Assembly (NCBI GenBank): GCA_964442185.1
Contig: CAYTWT010000274.1
Span: 1-64,000, forward strand
Direction of reading: 5' to 3'
DNA length: 64,000 bases
DNA from: CADEEV01 sp964442185
GTDB lineage: Bacteria > Acidobacteriota > Vicinamibacteria > Fen-336
Below, one piece after another: positions 9,556-18,264 of the stretch. How positions within the stretch are numbered: the first letter of the stretch is position 1; each line of letters starts with the position of its first letter. The translations under genes and the position numbers were made by a program. The notes below the pieces were generated by a model. The model had not been told where the DNA came from and made no database searches. It saw nothing but the letters and a program-made list of their open reading frames with translations.

Positions 9556-10974
9556 ATGCGATCCTGTGTCGCGTGCGCCCTCACTATGCTGAGCCTTACG
9601 GGCCCGGCCTTCGCGGCTTCGCCTGCGCCCGAGTTGACGCAGACGTTCTTCGCCGCCCATCGCCAGAAGTTCGCGGCAAAGCTGCCCGAAGGCGCTATCG
9701 CCATCTTCCGGACGGCGCCCGAGACCTCAGTCGAAACCTCGCCGGATCCGTTTCGGCAGGACTCGGACTTCTGGTACCTGACGGGCTTCTCCGAGGCCGA
9801 CGCCGTGGCGGTGATCCGGCCGGGCGCGGCCGAGGGCCAGCGTTACGTGTTGTTCGTTCCGCCGAAGGACCTCGCGAAGGAACAGTGGACCGGGTGGCGC
9901 GCCGGCGTCGACGGCGCGAAGACGGACTTCGCCGCCGAGCAGTCGTACTCGGTGGAGGAGTTGTGGAAGAAGCTGCCCGAGCTGGCCGTGGGCGCCCGAG
10001 CGCTGTACTACAGCGACGGCGGCGACAGCGCCTTCCGCGACAAGTTGCAGGCGGCCTGGAACGCGGGCAACGCGAATGCCACGGTCCCGCGACCGATCGC
10101 CGAGGCGGGGCCGATCGTCCACCAGTTGCGGCTCGTCAAGGACGCGACCGAGATCGCCCTGCTGCGCCGCGCCGCCGAGCTCTCGGCCGAGGCCCACATC
10201 GCCGCGCTGCGCGAGGTCAAGCCGGGCCGCTACGAATACAACCTGAAGGCCGTGATGGTCGCCGCGTGCCTCGCCGGCGGCGCTGGCCGCATGGCGTATC
10301 CGCCGATCGTCGGCTCCGGCAGGAACTCGGTGATCCTGCACTACGAGCCGGCGAACCAGCGCATGGACCGAGGCGGCATGATCGTGAACGACACGGCCTG
10401 CGAATACTCGATGTACGCGGCGGACGTCACACGCAGCTATCCGGTGTCGGGCAGGTTCACGCCCGATCAGCGCGCGATCTACGACATCGTGCTGGCGGCC
10501 CAGAAGGCCGCGATCGCAGCGGTCAAGCCGGGGATCCCCTTCCACACCATGCACGACAAGACCGTCGAGGTGGTGGTCGACGGCCTGTTCCGGCTCGGGC
10601 TGCTGTCGGGCAACCGCGACGAGTTGATCAAGGCGAAGGCCCACAGCAAGTTCTATCCGCACGGCTCCAGCCACTGGGTCGGCCTGAACGTTCACGACCC
10701 GGGCAGCTACGGTCTCCCCGAAGGCACCGATCACGCCGAGCGCTACACCAAGGCCGGAACCCTCCTGGAGCCGGGCATGGTCTTCACCGTGGAACCAGGA
10801 ATCTACATCCCCGAAGCGTCGACCCCTGACAAGCGCTGGTGGAACATCGGCGTTCGCATCGAGGACGAAATCCTGGTCACGGCCACGGGCGGCGAGTGCC
10901 TTTCCTGCGCCGCGCCGCGCGAGGTCGTGGATCTCGAAAAGGCGATCACCCCGAAGGCGAGCGTCGGCAAGTAG
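9556..10974 (+). CDS. Exported Xaa-Pro aminopeptidase, peptidase family M24B
   Basis: Removes an N-terminal residue that precedes proline. It has 472 residues with a signal peptide ending near AFAAS (about residue 21), so it is periplasmic, unlike cytosolic PepP. The creatinase-like N-terminal domain (about 25-170) contains DFWYLTGF. The pita-bread domain has the metal ligands in order: Asp in NDTACEYSMYAADVTRSYP (two Asp), His in HWVGLNVHD, Glu in TVEPGIYIP and Glu in RIEDEILVT. An AAGGAG ribosome site precedes the ATG, and TAGAAT at 9521-9526 could be its -10. A structured repeat follows the stop codon. Confidence 0.93.
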   Translation: MRSCVACALTMLSLTGPAFAASPAPELTQTFFAAHRQKFAAKLPEGAIAIFRTAPETSVETSPDPFRQDSDFWYLTGFSEADAVAVIRPGAAEGQRYVLFVPPKDLAKEQWTGWRAGVDGAKTDFAAEQSYSVEELWKKLPELAVGARALYYSDGGDSAFRDKLQAAWNAGNANATVPRPIAEAGPIVHQLRLVKDATEIALLRRAAELSAEAHIAALREVKPGRYEYNLKAVMVAACLAGGAGRMAYPPIVGSGRNSVILHYEPANQRMDRGGMIVNDTACEYSMYAADVTRSYPVSGRFTPDQRAIYDIVLAAQKAAIAAVKPGIPFHTMHDKTVEVVVDGLFRLGLLSGNRDELIKAKAHSKFYPHGSSHWVGLNVHDPGSYGLPEGTDHAERYTKAGTLLEPGMVFTVEPGIYIPEASTPDKRWWNIGVRIEDEILVTATGGECLSCAAPREVVDLEKAITPKASVGK

Positions 10975-11013
10975 CGCGAAGCGGTGCCTGGCTCCGAACC
11001 TGCGGGTCCGTTG

Positions 11014-11096
11014 GCAGCGAAGCGCCCGATTCACTCGGGCGCGCAGCGGCTGGGGGGGAGCCCGAAGGGCGCGGGGGGTGCATGGCTGCGTACCCC
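11014..11096 (+). repeat. Structured intergenic repeat, copy B (downstream of Xaa-Pro peptidase)
   Basis: The 8-bp perfect stem GCGCCCGA / TCGGGCGC around a TTCAC loop spans 11022-11042. It is followed by a G-run, the small stem GCCC-GAA-GGGC, and a second G-run. It occupies the gap between two convergent genes, in the sense orientation of the upstream gene. Relative to the copies at 58876-59130, the fifth and sixth stem bases are changed on both sides, so pairing is kept. Confidence 0.65.
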
Positions 11097-11106
11097 ACCG
11101 ACTTTC

Positions 11107-12117
11107 CTATCTGATGTGAAGCCGGGTCTTGGACAGCCGCCCGCGGACCCGGCGGCAGTGATACCAGGACGAGAGGTCGTTGATCGCCACCCAGCGCCGC
11201 TCTTCCTTGCGATAGTGCCAGTCCTTCTCGACCTGGTAGAACACCTGCCGCCCGCGGCGCTCCAGGATGTTGGTGATCTCGTTGTCATGGTGGTTCTCGT
11301 CGTCGTGGTCGGTGATCGCGCGCTGGCCCATCTCCGAGTAGACGAGGTTCAGTTCCTGCAGCAACTGGTCGGTCTCGGCATCGATGTCGTCGATCCGGAG
11401 CCCCAGGCTGCGCGCCTCCCGGCTGGTGATCGGGTACTGGTGCGCCGGGTACGAGGAGTTGAGCCGCTCGGCGATGCGGGCCGCCTTCTTCTTGTCGCGC
11501 ATGTGATAACCGAGGATCTCGCGGCACAGCATCAGCGACAGGCTGCTGGCGCGATCGAGCGCGCCGATCACCAGCGGGTGCAGGTAGCGGTAGAGCTCCT
11601 GGTACGGGTTCACGCTGTCCTTGTCGCGCCCGATCGTCTCCTTCCACAGCCGGATCACGCGATCGACCTCGTCGTTGCTGACCGACACGAGGTTGTTGGT
11701 GTGATCGACGGGGGAAAGGTCGTGCTCGAGCGAAGTGTCGACAGCCGTGAGATACGACAAGGGACCCATCGCGATGCTGTCGGCGCCGAGCGCCAGCATG
11801 GTCGCGGCGGAAGCGCAGTTGAGCGGCGCCATCACGGTGAGCCGCTTCGTGTGGCGGCGTAGCAGGTGCACGAGCCGCAGCGCTGCCATCCCGCTGCCCC
11901 CGTCGGACTTCACGAGCAGGGTCAAGTGCTGTTGAGGGCCGATCTCGCGCAACACCTCGTGCATCGCCATCACGTCGTTGTCGCAGACCGAGCCCCCGGT
12001 GCTCATCCAGTAGGTGAGGAGCGTGCCCGTTACGCGTTCCTCGATTCGGCCCAGGAGCCGCTGCGTCTTGGCGTAGAGCAGCGGGGGAGTCTTCAAGCGG
12101 CGTCGGCGTTTGGCCAC
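11107..12117 (-). CDS. SDH-type serine protease with ClpP/crotonase fold
   Basis: A 336-residue protein of the serine dehydrogenase proteinase group, related to SppA and ClpP. There is no signal peptide; the N-terminus is strongly basic (MAKRRRRLK). The segment TLLVKSDGGSGMAALRLVHLL corresponds to the oxyanion strand, and NCASAATMLALGAD carries the likely nucleophile Ser, followed by GPLSYLTAVDTSLEH. The helical C-terminal half includes an acidic/His cluster DHDDENHHDNE near residue 272, which could bind metal. The physiological substrate is unknown for the family. It converges on the Xaa-Pro peptidase and diverges from the DUF1697 gene. Confidence 0.75.
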   Translation of the reverse strand: MAKRRRRLKTPPLLYAKTQRLLGRIEERVTGTLLTYWMSTGGSVCDNDVMAMHEVLREIGPQQHLTLLVKSDGGSGMAALRLVHLLRRHTKRLTVMAPLNCASAATMLALGADSIAMGPLSYLTAVDTSLEHDLSPVDHTNNLVSVSNDEVDRVIRLWKETIGRDKDSVNPYQELYRYLHPLVIGALDRASSLSLMLCREILGYHMRDKKKAARIAERLNSSYPAHQYPITSREARSLGLRIDDIDAETDQLLQELNLVYSEMGQRAITDHDDENHHDNEITNILERRGRQVFYQVEKDWHYRKEERRWVAINDLSSWYHCRRVRGRLSKTRLHIR

Positions 12118-12198
12118 GAGCGGACTTTACAACACCGGCGGCTGCTACGTCGCCCTACGACAGCCAGTGACTCGCGCTAGACTGCGGTCTTCACGAGC

Positions 12199-12735
12199 AT
12201 GAGGTACGCGGCCTTCGTCCGAGGCATCAACGTCGGAGGACGCAAGCTGGTGGCGATGGCCGACCTGGCGGCGGCGTTCTCGAGTGTGGAAGCCAGCAAC
12301 GTGAAGACCTACTCCGTCACCGGCAACGTCGTCTTCGACGCCCCGCGTCGGAGCATCGATCGGCTCGCGCAGGACCTCGGCAGCGCGCTACAACGAAGGC
12401 TGAGGCTCGAGACGCTGGTCATGGTTCGAACCGCCGAGGCGCTCGACGCGGCGCTGAGGCTGAACCCGTTCGCCACACAGAAGGCCGGGAGCGGGAAGCA
12501 GTACGTGTCGTTCCTGGCCAGCGAGCCCGCAGCCGCGCTGCGCGTGCCGCAGCTCTCCCCGGCGGGCAACGTGAAGCTCGTCGCCGTGCTCGGCCGCGAG
12601 CTGTTCAGCCTCGGCTGGACCGTCGGCGCCAAGATCGGCTTCCCGAACGAGTTCGTCGAGAAGACCACCGCTCTCGCCGCGACGACGCGCACCTTCGCTG
12701 TCGCGACGAAGGTGCTGGCGCTGTGCTCCGAGTAG
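12199..12735 (+). CDS. DUF1697 family protein
   Basis: A 178-residue soluble protein beginning MRYAAFVRGINVGG, the diagnostic start of DUF1697, followed by KTYSVTGNVVFDA, which matches the family block (usually YxxSGNVVF). Family function is unknown. A TAGACT box at 12178-12183 lies 15 nt before the ATG and could be its -10. The carbonic anhydrase gene converges on it, with 12 bp between stops. Confidence 0.85.
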   Translation: MRYAAFVRGINVGGRKLVAMADLAAAFSSVEASNVKTYSVTGNVVFDAPRRSIDRLAQDLGSALQRRLRLETLVMVRTAEALDAALRLNPFATQKAGSGKQYVSFLASEPAAALRVPQLSPAGNVKLVAVLGRELFSLGWTVGAKIGFPNEFVEKTTALAATTRTFAVATKVLALCSE

Positions 12736-12747
12736 CGGGACCCGTCG

Positions 12748-13383
12748 CTACTCGCCGGCGCACGCAACACCGTCGAAGAACTCCACGACTCCAGTCGCGA
12801 GCGAATACTCGGCTCCCACGACGAGGAGCCCGTCTTTCTGGATCAGCTGCTCGAGGACTTCCGAGCCGTGTCTGAGGTGGCTTGCCGAGACTCGGATGTT
12901 GGCGCGCACGGCTCGCTCGACCAGGTCGGCCGGGTGCAGTCCTGAATCTGCCGCGAGCAGCGCTTCCAGCGATGGCCGGATCCGGTCCACGATCGAGCGG
13001 AGGTTGCGTGACTTGTTCTCCACCGGGCGCCCAAGTTCTTCCAGGGTGGCCAGAATCGCGCCGCACTCGGCGTGGCCCAGCACCACGACGAGTCGCGTGC
13101 CGAACCGCTCCGCGGCGAACTCGACGCTGCCGACCTGAGAAGGGGCCACGATGTTTCCGGCGACACGGATCACGAACAGGTCACCCAGACCCTGATCGAA
13201 CACGATCTCTGCGGGCACCCGCGAATCGGAACAGCCGAGAATGATCGCGAAGGGCTCCTGGCCCGTCACGAGCTCGGCGCGTCGAGTCAGGCTGGCTGCG
13301 CCGTCCGCGCTCCGCAGGCCCGAAGCAAAGCGGCCGTTGCCTTTCCGCAGCTGCTCCAGGGCGTCGAGTGCGGCGATCTTCAA
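12748..13383 (-). CDS. Beta-class carbonic anhydrase
   Basis: Interconverts carbon dioxide and bicarbonate in the cytosol. It has 211 residues. Zinc ligands are the Cys of CSDSR and the His and Cys of GHAECGA. The Asp-Arg pair in CSDSR is the catalytic dyad, and VIRVAGNI is the usual following block. Its ATG overlaps the DUF488 stop by 4 bases (13380-13383), so it is the second gene of a two-gene unit. Confidence 0.95.
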   Translation of the reverse strand: MKIAALDALEQLRKGNGRFASGLRSADGAASLTRRAELVTGQEPFAIILGCSDSRVPAEIVFDQGLGDLFVIRVAGNIVAPSQVGSVEFAAERFGTRLVVVLGHAECGAILATLEELGRPVENKSRNLRSIVDRIRPSLEALLAADSGLHPADLVERAVRANIRVSASHLRHGSEVLEQLIQKDGLLVVGAEYSLATGVVEFFDGVACAGE

Positions 13384-13772
13384 CTGCCGATCACCCGGGC
13401 CCCATGCTCCGCCAAGAGCTCCTTCAGAACGGAGCGGTGACAGCGGGCCGCCTCGGCGCAGTAGCAGCCAACCGAGAAGTCCGTGTCCTGTGACAAGGCG
13501 GCCAGCAGAGCCAGCAGCCGCGCCGCCTCCGGGCGCTTCATCTCGGCCCGGTAGCGCTTCGTGAAGACCCGCCAGGTTCGCGCGTCCGTGGCGCGCAGCG
13601 CGATCTTGACGAGCTGCTCGCTCGGGGCGACCTCAGGCAGCCAGACGTCGTAGAAGTCGCGTCGAGCATACTCCCGCTTCGGAACCCCCCGCGGCGGGCG
13701 CCGGACGGTGCCCAGGCGCAGTCCTTCGTCAGCCGCTCTCGGAGTGCCGAGTTGGACGACCCGAATCGCCAC
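13380..13772 (-). CDS. DUF488 family protein
   Basis: A 130-residue cytosolic protein. The family motifs REYARRDFYDVWLPEVAPS and, near the C-terminus, VGCYCAEAARCHRSVLKELL are present; the CYC...CHR pattern is the conserved DUF488 block. Biochemical role unknown. It is the promoter-proximal gene of the pair with carbonic anhydrase. The 72 bp to the next gene upstream (13773-13844) hold nothing recognised. Confidence 0.85.
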   Translation of the reverse strand: MAIRVVQLGTPRAADEGLRLGTVRRPPRGVPKREYARRDFYDVWLPEVAPSEQLVKIALRATDARTWRVFTKRYRAEMKRPEAARLLALLAALSQDTDFSVGCYCAEAARCHRSVLKELLAEHGARVIGS

Positions 13773-13844
13773 TGGAATCCTCCTCCTGCATGCTCACTCG
13801 CGGGCCAGGCGGATGTCTACTTCGCGCCACTCCTGCGCCTCTTG

Positions 13845-15098
13845 TCAGCCAGCTCCGTGGCCACGAACAGCGCGCTGTTCGATAGTTCCTGAACGGACTC
13901 CAGAGATGCCGAGTTCTTGGAGGAGGCTGTGTACTGTCCCCCAGGTACGCTGCATGTCGTTGTCGAGGCCGACCGAGAACCGAATCAGGCCATCGCCCAT
14001 TCCCATCCTGTGGCGCTGCTCCGGCGGGATCTCTGATGAAGTGCTGTGGCCAGGGGCGCTGAACAGCGTCTTGAAATAGCCGAGACTGACAGCCAGGTAG
14101 CCGACCTTCTCCTCCTGCATTCGAGTCATCAAGCGATCGGCAGTCGCTTTGTCGCCAACGTCGACCGCCACGATGCCTCCGAAGCCGAACCCGGGATTCA
14201 TCAGCCGCGACAGCAGCTCGTGTTGCGGATGGCTGGCGAGGCCCGGGTAGTGGACTCTCAGCCCCGCATCCTGAAAATGCTTGGCGAGGTAGAACGCGTT
14301 TGCGCTGTGTCGTGCCAACCGAACGTGGAGACTGTGGAGATTCTTCAGGATGCCTGCCGCGCGAATGCTGTCGAGCACGGGCCCCAGCAGCATGCTCGGC
14401 CCGCTATTGATGTCGTTCAGGCGGGCGATGAAATCGCTCGACGAGACGACGCAGCCCGCAACGCAGTCGCTCGTGCCGTTGATGAACTTTGTCATGCTGT
14501 GCACCACGACGTCGGCTCCGAGCCGAAGCGGGGAGAGAATCAGCGGACTGAAGGTATTGTCCACGACGACTCGAGCGCCGTGCTCGTGCGCCAGGCGGGA
14601 TAGTGCGGGAATGTCCGCAACCTCGAGAAGTGGGTTGCTCACACTCTCGCAGTACAGGACGCGCGTCCTTGGCGTCATGGCTGCCCTGACGGCCTGCCCA
14701 TCGCCGAGATCGACGAAGCGCGTCGTAATCCCGAACCGCGGGAGAAGGTTGGCCAGCAACGCGTAAGTGCCGCCGTACACGGTACGGCTCGACACGATCT
14801 CGTCGCCCGAAGAGCACAGCTGCAGAAGGCTGGAGCTGATCGCCGCCATGCCTGAGGCCATCACCTGGGCTGACTCGCCCGCTTCCATCCGAGCGAGAGC
14901 GGTCGAGAGGGATTTGTTCGTAGGATTCCAGTGTCGAGAATAAAGGAAGCATCCTTCTATCTCGTGCTCGAAGACCTCCTCCATCCTTGCGACGCTCATG
15001 AATGTGTAGGTCGAAGAGTCGCAGATCGATGGGTTCACGTCCCCGAATTCGCCGAAGGCAAGGAAGTTCTGGATCTCAGTGGCCGGATCGAATGGCAT
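13845..15098 (-). CDS. PLP-dependent trans-sulfuration enzyme (cystathionine gamma-synthase / methionine gamma-lyase family)
   Basis: Fold-type I PLP enzyme of the Cys/Met metabolism family, 417 residues from the chosen start. The PLP lysine is in HSMTKFINGTSD. The cofactor Asp is in VVVDNTFSPLI, and SRHWNPTN and SGMAAISSSLLQL are the N-terminal cofactor and substrate blocks. The ATG at 15098 was chosen over one at 15125 because GGAGAGG lies just upstream of it, whereas the upper ATG lacks a ribosome site. Synthase and lyase activity cannot be told apart here, and no sulfur-assimilation gene is adjacent. It is divergent from the M19 dipeptidase gene. Confidence 0.85.
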   Translation of the reverse strand: MPFDPATEIQNFLAFGEFGDVNPSICDSSTYTFMSVARMEEVFEHEIEGCFLYSRHWNPTNKSLSTALARMEAGESAQVMASGMAAISSSLLQLCSSGDEIVSSRTVYGGTYALLANLLPRFGITTRFVDLGDGQAVRAAMTPRTRVLYCESVSNPLLEVADIPALSRLAHEHGARVVVDNTFSPLILSPLRLGADVVVHSMTKFINGTSDCVAGCVVSSSDFIARLNDINSGPSMLLGPVLDSIRAAGILKNLHSLHVRLARHSANAFYLAKHFQDAGLRVHYPGLASHPQHELLSRLMNPGFGFGGIVAVDVGDKATADRLMTRMQEEKVGYLAVSLGYFKTLFSAPGHSTSSEIPPEQRHRMGMGDGLIRFSVGLDNDMQRTWGTVHSLLQELGISGVRSGTIEQRAVRGHGAG

Positions 15099-15274
15099 GT
15101 CCTCTCCAATGCGGCAAGGCTCCATTCTAGCGGGGCCGCAGCTTCAAGCGCTCGTTGAGCGGCCCGGTCCTCAGCTCTGGGTCGCTGGCTTGCTCACCCG
15201 ATGCCTCCGCAGCCGTCGCCGCGGATGAAAGCGCCCATCGTTCCGTGGTAGCGTCCCGCCGCGCGGAGGTGCTG

Positions 15275-16513
15275 ATGCGAACGCTTTCTCTTTCCTTCCT
15301 GGTTCTGGCCTGGGGACTGCCGGCCACCGGGGGGACAGACGACGTCGCGAATGAGTCGGCGCGTCGCCTCCACACGCTCGCCCTGGTGGTCGACACCCAC
15401 GACGACACCCCCCAGCGGATGGTCTTCCAGGGATTCGACCTCGGGGCCCGCGACGCGCGCGGGCACGTGGACATCCCCCGCATGCGCGAGGGCGGCCTCG
15501 ACGCGGTGTTCTTCTCCATCTGGGTCCCGAGCAAGGTCACGGGGCCCGAGGCGGTGAGGCGCGCCCTGCGACAGATCGACGCAGTGCGCGAGCAGGTCCG
15601 CCGCCATCCGGCCGTCCTCGAGTTGGCCACGTCCGCCGCCGCCGTGCGGGAAGCCGTGGCCCGGGGACGGATCGCCGCCCTCATGGGAATGGAGGGCGGA
15701 CACATGATCGACGACGACCTGGGGCTCTTGCGCACCTACGCCGCCCTAGGCGTTCGCTACCTGACCCTCACCCACTTCCTAAACAACAACTGGGCCGACT
15801 CCTCCACCGACAAGGCCGCCCACGACGGCCTCACCGGGTTCGGTAAAGACGTCGTGCGCGAGCTCAACCGACTGGGCGTCCTCGTGGACATCTCCCACGT
15901 CGCCGACAAGACGTTCTACGACGCACTCGCCACCACCAAGGCGCCCGTGATCGCGTCCCACTCGTCCTGCCGGGCCCTCTGCGACCACCCGCGCAACATG
16001 AGCGACGAGATGCTGAAGGCCCTGGCCCGGAACGGTGGGGTCATCCAGATCAACTTCGAGATCACCTTCCTGAGTCAGGAGGCACGCGACGCCAAGCAGG
16101 CCCGCGGGGCGAGCGTGGAGCTCGAGGATGCGGAGCTCCTGAAGCTGTGTGGAGAGGACGAGGCCTGCCAGATCCTCGAAGGCGAGCGCCGCGACCGGCA
16201 AGCCATGGAGGCGGGCGCCCTTCCCCGCGTGAGCTGGGAGAAAATCGTCGAGCACATCGACCACGCGGCGCGGGTGGCCGGGGTCGACCACGTCGGTCTG
16301 GGCTCGGACTTCGACGGGGCCTCGATGCCCTTCGGGATGGAGGACTGCTCGCACCTGCCCCGGCTCACCGCAGCCCTCCTCGCACGCGGGTATTCGGAAG
16401 CGGACGCCCTGAAGATCCTCGGCGGCAACTTGCTCCGCGTGCTGGCCCAGGCCGAGGCGGTGGCGGAGCAGCTCGGCAAGGAACCGCCGGCCGCGGCGAA
16501 GAGCGGCCGGTGA
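15275..16513 (+). CDS. Exported membrane-dipeptidase-like enzyme, family M19
   Basis: Zinc dipeptidase that cleaves dipeptides. It has 412 residues. The ATG at 15275 was chosen because GGAGGT (15265-15270) precedes it and it gives a clean signal peptide (MRTLSLSFLVLAWGLPATGG). Metal ligands are visible in order: His and Asp in VVDTHDD, Glu in GMEGGHMI, His in DISHVADKTF and His in ASHSSCRAL; the catalytic Asp is in GLGSDFDG. It should act in the periplasm. It is monocistronic; the 93 bp to the next gene carry only that gene's ribosome site and a TAAGCT box at 16582-16587. Confidence 0.93.
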   Translation: MRTLSLSFLVLAWGLPATGGTDDVANESARRLHTLALVVDTHDDTPQRMVFQGFDLGARDARGHVDIPRMREGGLDAVFFSIWVPSKVTGPEAVRRALRQIDAVREQVRRHPAVLELATSAAAVREAVARGRIAALMGMEGGHMIDDDLGLLRTYAALGVRYLTLTHFLNNNWADSSTDKAAHDGLTGFGKDVVRELNRLGVLVDISHVADKTFYDALATTKAPVIASHSSCRALCDHPRNMSDEMLKALARNGGVIQINFEITFLSQEARDAKQARGASVELEDAELLKLCGEDEACQILEGERRDRQAMEAGALPRVSWEKIVEHIDHAARVAGVDHVGLGSDFDGASMPFGMEDCSHLPRLTAALLARGYSEADALKILGGNLLRVLAQAEAVAEQLGKEPPAAAKSGR

Positions 16514-16606
16514 CGGCCGGGTGGCCGGGTCGAGCTCCCCGGGGGGCGCCTGAAGCGCGAGCCCTTTCCTGGCCGGCCTGCTAAGCTGACGTAGCGGAGG
16601 ATCGAT

Positions 16607-17770
16607 TTGCCCGGTCACCCCCAGAGCGCGTCCCGCGGCCCAGCGTTTCTGCAATCCGTGGACTTCGCCCTCGCCCCGTTCCTCGTCATCTGGGAGACGA
16701 CGCAGTCCTGCGCGCTCGCCTGCCGCCACTGCCGTGCCTCGGCCCAGCCGGGCCGCGACCCGCGCGAGTTGACGACCAACCAGGGCTTCCGGCTCGTCGA
16801 CCAGGTGGCGGAGATGGGCACGCCGATCTTCATCCTGAGCGGCGGCGACCCCGTCAACCGGCCCGACCTCCTCGAGCTGATCCGCTACGGCAAGTCGCGC
16901 GGCCTGCGGATGGCCACCATCCCCGCCGCCACCGACTGCTTGACCAGCGAGCTGGTGCAGTCGCTGAAGGCGTCCGGTCTCGACCAGATGGCGGTGAGCA
17001 TCGACTTCCCGCGCGCCGAGTTGCATGACGCCTTCCGCGGCGTGCCGGGCGCGTTCGACAAGACCATGCAGGCGGTGAAGTGGGCGCACGAGGCGGGGCT
17101 GCCGCTCCAGGTGAACACCACCGTATGCGGCGACACCGCGCCCTATCTCGAGGAGATGGCCGCGTTCGTCCAGGGCCTCGGGATCGTGTTCTGGGAGGTC
17201 TTCTTCCTCGTGCCGATGGGGCGGGGGAGCGTGCTCACCGGCCTCAGCGCGTCCGAGTGCGAGCGGCTCTTCGAGGTGATTTACGCCGTGCACAAGAAGG
17301 AGGGCTTCATAGTCAAGGTGACGGAGGCCCCGCACTATCGTCGCCACGTGGCCCAGCGCGAGATGAAGGACGCGGGCCTCGCCTCGGCGCGGCCCGAGGG
17401 GTTCGCGGCGATGCCCGCCCGGCTCACGCGGTCGGAGGGCCCCGGCCACAGCGTGGGCCTCGCGCCGCGCGGGGTGAACTCTGGCAATGGGTTCCTGTTC
17501 GTCTCGCACCTGGGCGAGATCATGCCGAGCGGCTTCCTGCCGATTCCGGTCGGCAACGTGCGCGAGATGGCGCTCGCGCACGCCTACCGCGAGACGCCGC
17601 TGTTCCGGCAGCTGCGCAGGCCAGACCTCTACAAGGGCCGCTGCGGCCGCTGCGAGTTCCGCGACATCTGTGGCGGCTCCCGCTCGCGCGCCTACGGCCT
17701 CACTGGCGACCCGTTCGAGACCGACCCCTGGTGCTCGTACGAGCCGCTGGGGGCCGGGGTCAGCGCTTGA
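16607..17770 (+). CDS. Radical SAM/SPASM-domain protein
   Basis: A 387-residue radical SAM enzyme. The [4Fe-4S]-SAM cluster motif CALACRHC uses Cys35, Cys39 and Cys42. The SAM-binding GGDP motif (ILSGGDPVNRPDLLEL) follows. The C-terminal SPASM-type domain has CGRCEFRDICGG and a final Cys in DPWCSY for auxiliary clusters. It resembles the AhbC/NirJ and BA_1875 branches, which include haem-modifying and peptide-modifying members; no haem gene or precursor peptide was found nearby, so the substrate is unassigned. The start is TTG at 16607, supported by GGAGG at 16596-16600. It overlaps the convergent MmcQ/YjbR gene by 11 bp. Confidence 0.88.
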   Translation: MPGHPQSASRGPAFLQSVDFALAPFLVIWETTQSCALACRHCRASAQPGRDPRELTTNQGFRLVDQVAEMGTPIFILSGGDPVNRPDLLELIRYGKSRGLRMATIPAATDCLTSELVQSLKASGLDQMAVSIDFPRAELHDAFRGVPGAFDKTMQAVKWAHEAGLPLQVNTTVCGDTAPYLEEMAAFVQGLGIVFWEVFFLVPMGRGSVLTGLSASECERLFEVIYAVHKKEGFIVKVTEAPHYRRHVAQREMKDAGLASARPEGFAAMPARLTRSEGPGHSVGLAPRGVNSGNGFLFVSHLGEIMPSGFLPIPVGNVREMALAHAYRETPLFRQLRRPDLYKGRCGRCEFRDICGGSRSRAYGLTGDPFETDPWCSYEPLGAGVSA

Positions 17771-18155
17771 GGGTGCGGGGCCGCTTCGGCCGGCGATCGC
17801 CCGCACGCGACGCGGCCACCAGCTTGCGCGGCGCGACGTTTTCCCAGGCCACGGCGAGAGCCACTCGAACTCGCCCGGCCCTCGCCAGGCGGAGACACAC
17901 GGTGGTGGCGCCCTTGAGCCCCCATCCCCCCTTGACCGGAACGAAAACCATGGGCTCGGCGCTGACGAACGCCTCCTGTTGGTCGCGAGTCAGCTTGACC
18001 ATTCCCCACCCGGCGTCGGGATAGCCGAGCGTCGCAAAGATCTTCCCGCCCACGCGGAAGTCGGGATGCCCCATGTGTCCCACTTCGGACGCCTCGGGCA
18101 TGGCGAGTGCGAGCCGCCGAAAGTCAGCAACCTTCATCTTTGCCGACCAGCTCAC
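17760..18155 (-). CDS. MmcQ/YjbR family DNA-binding-fold protein
   Basis: A 131-residue cytosolic protein. The family pattern is plain: FRRLALAMPEASEVGHMGHPDFRVGGKIFATL, then WGMVKLTRDQQEAFVSAEP and a Trp-Gly pair (GGWGLKG). The fold resembles the double-wing DNA-binding motif, but function is not established for the family. A second in-frame ATG (MKVADF) at 18137 is an alternative start. The tail is basic. It converges on and overlaps the radical SAM gene. Confidence 0.88.
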   Translation of the reverse strand: MSWSAKMKVADFRRLALAMPEASEVGHMGHPDFRVGGKIFATLGYPDAGWGMVKLTRDQQEAFVSAEPMVFVPVKGGWGLKGATTVCLRLARAGRVRVALAVAWENVAPRKLVAASRAGDRRPKRPRTLKR

Positions 18156-18264
18156 CCCGAGGTCGTGGGATCGATGATCGCCATGACCTTGGCCAACGAC
18201 TTCTGTTCATGACCTTGCTGCCGCCGATCCTACACCCGCGCGCCCGCTTGCACGGGGACGGCTG

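Noticed and set aside
15155..15274. Upstream start for the M19 dipeptidase at 15155
   Set aside because: It would bury the signal peptide 40 residues inside the protein, while the ATG at 15275 has a GGAGGT site.
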